Shown: in pieces, positions 35,154 to 42,503 of the stretch
Layout: the number at the start of each line of letters is the position of its first letter
How positions within the stretch are numbered: position 1 is the first letter of the stretch
NCBI RefSeq assembly: GCF_003688495.1
Contig: NZ_REFH01000007.1
Location: 760,114-824,113, forward strand
Reading direction: 5' to 3'
Length of the DNA stretch: 64,000 bases
Source of the DNA: Flavobacterium weaverense
Lineage (GTDB): Bacteria; Bacteroidota; Bacteroidia; Flavobacteriales; Flavobacteriaceae
The notes under the pieces: generated by a model
Told to the model about the DNA's origin: nothing
The model's input: the letters and a program-made list of their open reading frames with translations, nothing else
The model's database searches: none
Program-made: the position numbers and the translations under genes

Positions 35154-35719
35154 CTGCAAACTGTAAAGTGCTAATTGTTGGAGGTTCCGCGGGGAGCTTG
35201 CATGCGCTTATGGATATATTACCCAATTTACCAGCAGTGAATTCCTTTGCATTCGTTATTGTACTCCACAGAAAACATTCTGACGATAGTAATTTAGAAG
35301 AACTACTCAAGATAAAGTCAAATACCCCTTTAAAGTTAATAGAAGACAAAATGGACTTTGAATCAGGGTATATGTATGTTGCACCTTCTAATTACCACTT
35401 GTTATTCGAGAAAAATGGTACACTAGCTTTAGACAGCTCGGAGAAAGTAAATTATAGCAGACCTAGTATTGATGTTTCTTTTGAAGCTGCTGCAGAGATT
35501 TTTGGTAGCAATGTTATAGGTATTTTACTTTCCGGTTCTAATGCCGATGGAACTGCAGGCTTACAAGCCATCCAAGAAGCAGGAGGAACTGTTGTGGTAC
35601 AAAATCCAACATCTGCTGATATGCCTTTTATGCCAAACAATGCAATAAAAAATTTGATTCCCGATTATATTTTAACCACCGAAGAAATATTGAAGTTTAT
35701 TCTTTTAATAAATGGATGA
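35135..35719 (+). CDS. cheB: CheB-type methylesterase domain without receiver
   Basis: A 194-residue protein consisting only of the CheB catalytic domain, which removes methyl groups from glutamates (or deamidates glutamines). The triad is visible: Ser in VGGSAGSLHAL, His in VLHRKHSD and Asp in LLSGSNADGTAG. Classical CheB has an N-terminal receiver that gates activity; that receiver is missing here, so control may come from the separate receiver gene at 33971 (inference). The overlap with cheR and shared strand indicate a modification-demodification pair. Confidence 0.94.
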   Translation: MEKNKVTANCKVLIVGGSAGSLHALMDILPNLPAVNSFAFVIVLHRKHSDDSNLEELLKIKSNTPLKLIEDKMDFESGYMYVAPSNYHLLFEKNGTLALDSSEKVNYSRPSIDVSFEAAAEIFGSNVIGILLSGSNADGTAGLQAIQEAGGTVVVQNPTSADMPFMPNNAIKNLIPDYILTTEEILKFILLING

Positions 35720-35776
35720 TTCCTTCTTGAATAAGATGAAGTAATAACTATTTTAGTAAGCGGTATTGGTGATACT

Positions 35777-36090
35777 TTAATCTACAAAAGTTTCTTTTAG
35801 GACCTCTTTTAGATGTTTTAATTTGTCTTATTAAGTTTTCCTAACAACTTTGTAATTCTCTTTTTATCAATAATTATAATTTGGTCAATTGCTATCATTC
35901 CTTTTTTGTCATTATGATTTACAGGAATTCTAGTAGGATATTCTTTTAAGCTAGAAGTCATAGGTGCAATAACATTAGTGCCCAAGTATTTTTTCATTTC
36001 GTTTGGTGAAACAATTACACAGGTTCTTTTTTTTTGAATTTCACTACCTAATGCAGTATCAAGATTTACTACAACTATTGCATATTGAAT
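35777..36090 (-). pseudogene. mazF: Frameshifted MazF/PemK-type toxin gene
   Basis: Reading the minus strand from 36090 gives IQYAIVVVNLDTALGSEIQK, then CVIVSPNEMKKYLG, TNVIAPMTSS and IAIDQIIIIDKKR, the core of a MazF/PemK endoribonuclease. Two defects show. First, there is no ATG, GTG or TTG in frame before the conserved start; the position expected for the start codon reads ATT (36088-36090), after an in-frame TGA. Second, the frame stops at 35818-35820, while a shifted frame continues with KLKHLKEVLKETFVD and a stop at 35777-35779, the normal MazF ending, so one base is missing near 35824-35826. The toxin should be inactive. Confidence 0.82.
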
Positions 36091-36335
36091 TGATTTCCTT
36101 CCTCAAAATTTCCTTCTTCAAAATTTTCATTCCGTAACATTTTATCGTCACCTTCTTTGCTCATTTTTTCAAAAGTAGTTTCCCAGTTTTGTCTTGGTGT
36201 TTTGATGGGTTTAATAATAATTTGTCCTTCCTCAAGGATGATTTCCACTTTGTCTTTAATGTTATATTTATCTAAAATCGTTTTGCTCAAACGCAGACCT
36301 TTTGAATTCCCTATTTTGATGATTTCAGTTTCCAT
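36075..36335 (-). CDS. mazE: MazE/AbrB-type antitoxin
   Basis: An 86-residue SpoVT/AbrB-fold antitoxin: METEIIKIGNSKGLRLSKTI, then DKVEIILEEGQIIIKPI, followed by the toxin-binding tail KTPRQNWETTFEKMSKEGDD. In the last 20 residues a five-residue unit NFEEG is present twice, which lengthens the usual tail. Its stop lies inside the start region of the toxin gene, the normal overlap for mazEF. The gene is intact while the toxin is broken, so it is either a relic or has taken another role. Confidence 0.92.
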   Translation of the reverse strand: METEIIKIGNSKGLRLSKTILDKYNIKDKVEIILEEGQIIIKPIKTPRQNWETTFEKMSKEGDDKMLRNENFEEGNFEEGNQFNMQ

Positions 36336-36445
36336 ATCTTTTTACTTAAATGTTATTGTAAATTAACTACTTAAAATAAAAATAATAAAGTTTAATTGAT
36401 GAAATTTAAATGTGTACACTATTGAAAATAAGATTATTCTGCTGC

Positions 36446-36470
36446 AAAAAAAAAAGGCTTTTTAGCCTCT
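36446..36470 (-). terminator. Rho-independent terminator upstream of mazE
   Basis: In the minus sense AGGCT, four-base loop, AGCCT, then a run of ten T (the A run at 36446-36455). It lies 131 bases past the stop of the gene at 36601-37047 and would insulate mazE. Confidence 0.75.
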
Positions 36471-36600
36471 TGTAATTCTAATAATTATTTTACTAACTCC
36501 AAAGTTTTAACTGCATGTAATTGATTCCAGCCTACAACGCTTTTGCGGTAGTTCAACCAATTTATTGTTCGTCTTTCATTCGCAACGAAAAATTTAGCAA

Positions 36601-37047
36601 CTACCACATACTTTTTACTACATCGTAAATAGAGTAAGTAATCAATGAAAATAACGAAAGTAAATAAAAACAAATACATATAAAGAGAGAAATTCTAAAA
36701 AAAAATGATTCTTTCACTATTTCAAAATCTAAATTGTTAAATTTTCCGTCCAATTCGTTTACCGTTAATTTCACTCGACTGCTTTTTATACGATCTAAAA
36801 TATGAACTTCAGAAAAGAGAACTATCAAGCCAAAAAGAATTCCGAATCCGAGTGATGAGATAGCTATTGCGTATAATACCGACTTAACTAAAGACATAGG
36901 GAATGTTGACTTAAATGATATTAAAATACCAAAAAGGGCAACTGATAAAGTGATAATGGTTTTTATCCATGAATAAAATTTATCTTGTCTTTTGTCTTGG
37001 ATTTCTTTGAGTTCGTTTAATCTTATAGCTACTTGTTCTTCTGTCAT
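36601..37047 (-). CDS. Small hypothetical membrane protein
   Basis: A 148-residue protein with a charged N-terminal helix (EEQVAIRLNELKEIQDKRQD) and four hydrophobic segments in two pairs: FYSWIKTIITLSVALFGILI, VLYAIAISSLGFGILFGLIV, then FFFRISLFICICFYLLSLFS running into LITYSIYDVV. A soluble loop (RIKSSRVKLTVNELDGKF) separates the pairs. I do not recognise the family. It stands alone among genes that look accessory (mazEF, UDG-like, beta repeats), and its codons are as AT-rich as theirs. Confidence 0.7.
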   Translation of the reverse strand: MTEEQVAIRLNELKEIQDKRQDKFYSWIKTIITLSVALFGILISFKSTFPMSLVKSVLYAIAISSLGFGILFGLIVLFSEVHILDRIKSSRVKLTVNELDGKFNNLDFEIVKESFFFRISLFICICFYLLSLFSLITYSIYDVVKSMW

Positions 37048-37204
37048 TTTTTTTTAATATGTGCTAAAGTTTACTTATATGTGCTGTGGCGTGCATTTGC
37101 AGCAATCTCTCCAAATATAAACTAACTTTGGGAAACCCATTAACTTTACAAATAATAACAGAATAATTGATTGCTTATATACTGTGTTAAGAGATCATTT
37201 TTTT

Positions 37205-37834
37205 TTAGATCTTTTTTAATATAAATTTCAAATGCCAAATTAACCTTTCATACGAACCTAAATCTAATGCTCTTTGACCAGTTAACATACTTGTAAAAAA
37301 AATTGGTGTATTTTCTAAAGCGCTATTGTTAATTATTTTATTAGTTCCAAGTTTTTCATCGAATTCAATTTGAAAATCTAAACATATAAGTTTTCTTGCA
37401 AAAGAATTTGAAACCACAATTATTTTTGGCTTTGTTTTTTCTATTATTTTTTTCGAGAGTTCTAATTGTTTTTTAAAGAATTTTTTTCCATTTTGATCCT
37501 GATTTATTCTCTCAATATTTTTCTGATTTGTTTCTCTTAAACACAACAAATCTAAATGCGACCAAGGAATTTCCGTTTTCTTGGAAATATCTTGAAATTT
37601 TTTAAAATATGAATAAATATTACCTTCTTGGTTATTATTATAAAAATGACTTTCATTTTTTAAGTGTTTCCCAGAAAATGATGGATTTATGCCGATAAAA
37701 AGAATAGAATTTTTTATTATCTCATCTTGCATTGCATAACCACGATTTATAAATTCAATATTTTGAAATTCCCTATCGTTCCATATTTTTTCTAACTCAA
37801 CTTCATAATGCTCTTTAATACTAAATTTTTCCAT
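37205..37834 (-). CDS. Uracil-DNA glycosylase-superfamily-like protein
   Basis: A 209-residue soluble protein. The segment SILFIGINPSFSG (around residue 45) resembles the first UDG motif (GxxPG/GINPG of the MUG/TDG type), and the alpha/beta spacing with IIVVSNSFARKLI fits the same fold. The second UDG motif (HPS) is replaced by TSMLTGQRALD, so true glycosylase activity is uncertain. Similar proteins occur as orphans in Bacteroidota. It begins 2 bases after the stop of the beta-repeat gene (37837-38202), so the two form a two-gene operon. Confidence 0.6.
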   Translation of the reverse strand: MEKFSIKEHYEVELEKIWNDREFQNIEFINRGYAMQDEIIKNSILFIGINPSFSGKHLKNESHFYNNNQEGNIYSYFKKFQDISKKTEIPWSHLDLLCLRETNQKNIERINQDQNGKKFFKKQLELSKKIIEKTKPKIIVVSNSFARKLICLDFQIEFDEKLGTNKIINNSALENTPIFFTSMLTGQRALDLGSYERLIWHLKFILKKI

Positions 37835-37836
37835 TT

Positions 37837-38202
37837 TTAGATTATTGATATAAATCCGTACAATTGGTCTCTTGTCAAAGAACCATCAATGTAATATTTT
37901 AAACTTCCATGTTTACTTTTTTCTTTTATTTCACTACCATCAACGTAAAATCTTGTACTTCCATGCTTGCTTTTATCTCGCACTTCTTTTCCGTCAAAAT
38001 AATATCGAACATTACCATATTTACTTTTTTCTTTAATTTCATCACTCTCGATATAAAATTTCACACTTCCATGTCTACTTTTCTCCCTAACTTCTGAATT
38101 ATGTATGTAAAACAATGTACTTCCGTGTTTTCTATCTTTAATTTCATTCCCATCGATGTAAAATAAAACTGTTCCGTATCTTCTGTCTTTGATTTCTGCC
38201 AT
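37837..38202 (-). CDS. Short beta-repeat protein (5-fold beta-flower-like)
   Basis: A 121-residue protein built of about six repeats of 19-20 residues with consensus (H/Y)GSxxFYIDGxEIKEKSK. Examples: HGSTLFYIHNSEVREKSR, HGSVKFYIESDEIKEKSK, YGNVRYYFDGKEVRDKSK, HGSTRFYVDGSEIKEKSK. Each is a likely two-strand hairpin with an aromatic strand and a D-G turn, like the small beta-flower proteins. It has no signal peptide and is lysine-rich. The repeats vary by point changes, suggesting recent internal duplication. It is the first gene of a pair with the UDG-like gene; its function is unknown. Confidence 0.75.
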   Translation of the reverse strand: MAEIKDRRYGTVLFYIDGNEIKDRKHGSTLFYIHNSEVREKSRHGSVKFYIESDEIKEKSKYGNVRYYFDGKEVRDKSKHGSTRFYVDGSEIKEKSKHGSLKYYIDGSLTRDQLYGFISII

Positions 38203-38409
38203 TTTTTATTTTTTAATGATTTATATTTATGTTTTTTCTGCCATTTTGAGTTAAAGAATAGCAAGACTAATATAAACTTGTGATTATGTGAGAATTATTA
38301 ATGCATGTTTAATATGATAAGTCTGATGAAAATCGGCTTTAATTGTTTGGCTAATATATAATTAATTATTTAAAAATCTTACAAAATATAAACGATCAGA
38401 TGTAATACT

Positions 38410-38514
38410 TTCCTCTCGCTAAGCATAGACACCCGTGAAGGTAACAGCGACAATCCCAAGTTTTTGGGCGTGGATTGTAGCGAATAGCCTGTTATGCCGC
38501 GGCTAACACGCACA
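38410..38514. repeat. Structured intergenic repeat, copy A (GCGAATAGCC family)
   Basis: A GC-richer block in an AT-rich gap, folding as nested stems: ACAATCC (38450-38456) with GGATTGT (38472-38478), enclosed by GGTAACAG (38440-38447) with CTGTTA-GCC (38489-38499). It contains GCGAATAGCC, shared with copies B (46698) and C (63039), but is more divergent. Confidence 0.5.
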
Positions 38515-38539
38515 ATATAACTTTAAGAACAAACGCCAT

Positions 38540-38574
38540 AAAAAAAACGCTCTCTTTCGAGAACGCTTTCCATA
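38540..38574 (-). terminator. Rho-independent terminator after purL
   Basis: Minus sense: AAAGCGTTCTC, GAAA tetraloop, GAGAGCGTTTT (two G-U pairs), then a run of T. It lies 19 bases beyond the purL stop codon. Confidence 0.82.
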
Positions 38575-38590
38575 AATAAAAAACTAAATA

Positions 38591-41500
38591 TTAATTGTTT
38601 TCAATCCATTTTCTGGCATTGATAAATGCTTCATGCCAAGGAGAAACTTCGTCGTTTCTATCTTTTGGGTAATGAGCCCAGTTCCATTGATAAGTAGAAC
38701 GTTCGATATGCGGCATAGTAACTAAATGGCGTCCTGTAAGATCGCAAAGCATGGCCACATCATAATGCGAACCGTTTGGATTAGCAGGATAGCCTTCGTA
38801 AGCATATTTTCCAACGATGTTGTAACGCTCTTCGCCTAATGGCAATTCAAATTTTCCTTCACCATGTGAAACCCAAACTCCTAATGTCGATCCAGCTAAG
38901 CTCGATAGCATCACAGATTTGTTTTCTTGTACAGTAACTGATGTAAAAATACTTTCGTGTTTGTTACTGTCATTATATAACATTTTTGGCATTTGTTCGT
39001 GCTCTGAATGGATTAATTCCAATTCGACGAATAATTGACAACCGTTGCAAATTCCAACAGATAAAGTGTCTTCTCGTTTGAAAAAGTTATTTAATGCTGT
39101 ATTTGCTTTTTCATTGTATTTAAATGCTCCCGCCCAACCTTTAGCAGAACCTAAAACATCAGAGTTAGAGAAACCTCCAACCGCTCCGATGAACTGAATG
39201 TCCTCTAGATTTTCACGTCCCGAAATTAAATCAGTCATGTGAATGTCTTTTACATCAAAACCAGCCAAATACATTGCATTTGCCATTTCACGCTCAGAAT
39301 TACTTCCTTTTTCACGAATAATAGCTGCTTTTGGACGTGATTTCGAATTATCGATTACTGGACTTTTTCCTGTAAAATGAGTTGGGAAAGTATATTGTAA
39401 TGGTTGGTTTTTGTAATTATCAAAACGCTGTTGAGCCGTTCCGTTTTTGGATTGTTTTTGATCTAATAAGAACGAAGTTTTAAACCAAATGTCTCTGTAT
39501 TTTGCGATGTCTAGTTTGCAATGCCCAAAGTCTAAGCTTGGTTCATTAGTTGCATTTCCTAATTTGTAAAAAGCAACTCCATTAGCATTTAGTTTAGCTT
39601 CAATCGTTGCATTATCTTTAGCTTGGAAAACAATTCCGATATTCTCAGCAAATAAATACTTGATGATGTCTTTTTCTTCAAAAACAGAGAAATCAATTTT
39701 AGCACCTAAATTCACATCAGCAAAACACATTTCTAATAAAGTAGTAATCAAACCACCACTTCCAATGTCGTGTCCTGCCAGAATTTGGTTGTCTAAAATT
39801 AATTCTTGAATGGTATTAAATGCTTTTTTGAAGAAGACAGCACTTTTAATCGTTGGTGCTTCGTTTCCAATTGCATTTAAAGTTTGTGCGAATGACGAAC
39901 CTCCTAATTTAAAATCATCTTGCGACAAATTGATATAATAAATAGAACCACCGTCTTTTTGTAAAACAGGTTCTACTACTTTTTTAATATCAGTACAATT
40001 ACCACCTGCCGAAATAATAACCGTTCCTGGTGCGATTACTTCGTCATTTGGATATTTTTGTTTCATCGAAAGCGAATCTTTTCCTGTTGGAATATTGATT
40101 CCCAGTTCAATTGCAAATTCTGAACAAGCCTCTACCGCTGCGTATAAACGAGCGTCTTCGCCTTCGTTTTTACAAGCCCACATCCAGTTAGCAGATAGTG
40201 AAATTCCTTTCATTCCATCCTTTATAGGAGCCCAAACAATGTTTGATAATGATTCTGCAATAGCAGTTCGTGTACCTGCAATAGGATCGATCAAAGAGGC
40301 AATAGGAGAGTGCCCAATTGATGTGGCAACACCTTCAATTCCTTGATAATCTAATGCCATTACACCAACATTATTTAATGGCAATTGCAATGGTCCAGCC
40401 GTTTGCTGTTTGGCTACTTTTCCACCTACACAACGGTCTACTTTATTAGTCAACCAGTCTTTACAAGCCACTGCTTCTAATTGCAATACTTGTTGTAAGT
40501 AAGTCGAAATATTTTTAACTGAATACTCTAAAGGCGCATAGTTGTAAGAAATCGTTTTATCATTCATCACCGTTTTTGGAGAACTACCAAAGAAATCTTC
40601 TAAAGCATAATCCATTGGTTTAGCGCCAGTAGATTTTGACTGAAAAGTAAAGCGGTGATCGTTAGTAACATCGCCTACTTGGTACATTGGAGAACGCTCT
40701 CTATCGGCAACTCTTTGTAATAAATCAATATCTTTGTGACCAATAACTAATCCCATTCTTTCTTGAGATTCGTTACCGATTATCTCCTTTGCCGAAAGGG
40801 TAGGATCACCCACAGGTAATTTATCTAAATCTATCAATCCTCCTGTTTCTTCCACGAGCTCAGAAAGACAGTTTAAGTGTCCTCCAGCACCGTGATCGTG
40901 AATGGAAACAATTGGATTATTGTCGCTTTCTACAAAGGCACGAATGGCGTTAGCAGCACGTTTTTGCATTTCTGGATTTGAACGCTGTATCGCATTCAAC
41001 TCGATTCCTGAACCAAAAGCTCCGGTATCTGCAGAGGAAACTGCAGCACCACCCATTCCGATTCTATAATTTTCTCCACCTAGAATAACGATTTTGTCGC
41101 CTTCTTGTGGTTTTTTCTTAATGGCTTGATCTAATTTTCCGTAACCAATTCCACCTGCTTGCATGATTACTTTATCGTAACCAATTTTGCGATTGTTTTC
41201 TTGGTGTTCGAAAGTTAAAACAGATCCAGTAATTAGCGGTTGTCCGAATTTGTTTCCAAAATCTGAAGCTCCGTTAGAGGCTTTAATCAAAATATCCATT
41301 GGAGTTTGGTACAACCAAGGTCTTGCTGGAACCGCATCTTCCCAAGGACGATTTTCCTCTAGTCGAGAATAAGAAGTCATATAAACTGCTGTTCCTGCTA
41401 ACGGCAACGAACCTTGTCCACCAGCTAAACGATCCCGAATTTCTCCACCAGAACCTGTTGCAGCTCCGTTGAAAGGCTCTACGGTTGTTGGGAAATTGTG

Positions 41501-42244
41501 TGTTTCTGCTTTTAAGGAGATAACCGAATCAAATTCTTTGATTTCATAGAAATCAGCTTTATCACCGGTTTTGGGAGAAAATTGTTGAACTCTTGGCCCT
41601 TTTACAAAAGCCACATTATCTTTATACGCTGAAACGATATCGTTCGGGTTTTCTTGAGATGTTTTTTTGATTAATTTGAAAAGAGAGGTTTCTTTTTCTA
41701 CGCCATCAATTACAAATGTTCCATTGAAAATTTTGTGACGACAGTGCTCTGAATTTGCTTGGGAGAAAGCAAAAATCTCAGAATCAGTTAATTTTCTAAC
41801 TAATTTGGTTGCTAAATTATCCAAATATTCTACTTCTTCAAGGCTCAAGGCCAAACCTTCTTTCTTGTTGTAAGCATCAATATCTTCGATGTCTAAAATA
41901 GGTTCTGGTTGTACATTGATATTAAAAATATCTTGATGTAACTCTGCATATTTTTGCGAAAGCATAGGATCGAAATCAGTGAAATCTTCCGTTGCTTTGT
42001 AAAATTCCTCAATTCGAATAATCCCCGAAATCCCCATATTTTGAGTGATTTCAACAGCATTTGTACTCCACGGAGTTACCATAGTGGCACGTGGTCCAAC
42101 AAAAAAATCCGTGAGTACGGATTTTTCTATTTTATTTGAGTCGGCAAAAAGCCAATTTAATTTTGAAATGTCTTGAGCCGAAATTTCGTTTTGCGTTTGC
42201 ACTGCAAAAACAGTTTTGCTTTGGTTTTCAAAGAAATGGATCAT
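38591..42244 (-). CDS. purL: Phosphoribosylformylglycinamidine synthase (single-chain PurL)
   Basis: Purine synthesis step 4: FGAR + glutamine + ATP to FGAM. At 1217 residues it is the long single-chain form (PurL with a fused glutaminase). Visible parts: N-terminal PurS-like region, linker, two AIRS-type ATP domains (ETHNFPTTVEPFNGAATGSG; HDHGAGGHLNCLSELV; GHDIGSGGLITTLLEM) and a C-terminal class I glutamine amidotransferase with nucleophile Cys1066 (GICNGCQLF) and GSNSEREMA. The final PHIERSTYQWNWAHYP carries the triad histidine-glutamate region. It is transcribed alone from a consensus promoter and ends at a terminator. Confidence 0.97.
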   Translation of the reverse strand: MIHFFENQSKTVFAVQTQNEISAQDISKLNWLFADSNKIEKSVLTDFFVGPRATMVTPWSTNAVEITQNMGISGIIRIEEFYKATEDFTDFDPMLSQKYAELHQDIFNINVQPEPILDIEDIDAYNKKEGLALSLEEVEYLDNLATKLVRKLTDSEIFAFSQANSEHCRHKIFNGTFVIDGVEKETSLFKLIKKTSQENPNDIVSAYKDNVAFVKGPRVQQFSPKTGDKADFYEIKEFDSVISLKAETHNFPTTVEPFNGAATGSGGEIRDRLAGGQGSLPLAGTAVYMTSYSRLEENRPWEDAVPARPWLYQTPMDILIKASNGASDFGNKFGQPLITGSVLTFEHQENNRKIGYDKVIMQAGGIGYGKLDQAIKKKPQEGDKIVILGGENYRIGMGGAAVSSADTGAFGSGIELNAIQRSNPEMQKRAANAIRAFVESDNNPIVSIHDHGAGGHLNCLSELVEETGGLIDLDKLPVGDPTLSAKEIIGNESQERMGLVIGHKDIDLLQRVADRERSPMYQVGDVTNDHRFTFQSKSTGAKPMDYALEDFFGSSPKTVMNDKTISYNYAPLEYSVKNISTYLQQVLQLEAVACKDWLTNKVDRCVGGKVAKQQTAGPLQLPLNNVGVMALDYQGIEGVATSIGHSPIASLIDPIAGTRTAIAESLSNIVWAPIKDGMKGISLSANWMWACKNEGEDARLYAAVEACSEFAIELGINIPTGKDSLSMKQKYPNDEVIAPGTVIISAGGNCTDIKKVVEPVLQKDGGSIYYINLSQDDFKLGGSSFAQTLNAIGNEAPTIKSAVFFKKAFNTIQELILDNQILAGHDIGSGGLITTLLEMCFADVNLGAKIDFSVFEEKDIIKYLFAENIGIVFQAKDNATIEAKLNANGVAFYKLGNATNEPSLDFGHCKLDIAKYRDIWFKTSFLLDQKQSKNGTAQQRFDNYKNQPLQYTFPTHFTGKSPVIDNSKSRPKAAIIREKGSNSEREMANAMYLAGFDVKDIHMTDLISGRENLEDIQFIGAVGGFSNSDVLGSAKGWAGAFKYNEKANTALNNFFKREDTLSVGICNGCQLFVELELIHSEHEQMPKMLYNDSNKHESIFTSVTVQENKSVMLSSLAGSTLGVWVSHGEGKFELPLGEERYNIVGKYAYEGYPANPNGSHYDVAMLCDLTGRHLVTMPHIERSTYQWNWAHYPKDRNDEVSPWHEAFINARKWIENN

Positions 42245-42272
42245 TGTTGTGTAGTTAGTTGTATTTACGGTG

Positions 42273-42303
42273 CAAATTTAGTTTAAAAAAGTAGTAAGCG
42301 CAA
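42273..42303 (-). promoter_or_regulatory. Bacteroidota-type promoter for purL
   Basis: In the minus sense TTG (42301-42303), 20 bases, then TAAATTTG (42273-42280), an exact TTG...TAnnTTTG match, 28 bases before the purL start codon. Confidence 0.75.
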
Positions 42304-42503
42304 GGATTAAAAATTCAATTTTTGATGTGCCAAATTTCTATATTGCATGTTACAAATGCAAATTATTCGAAGTTTAGAATTCTACAATCGACGTTGCTAA
42401 TACTATATAATTTACAATCTGAAACATTGTGATAGAGATGCTTCCTTCGTCAGTATGACAAAGACATTGCAATAATTAATATAAGCAATGCTTGAAATGA
42501 TTG

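Noticed and set aside
42427..42470. AGATGCTTCCTTCGTCAGTATGACA, which resembles a short dispersed repeat of Flavobacteria
   Set aside because: I found no second copy in the window, so I cannot support it as a repeat from this sequence alone.
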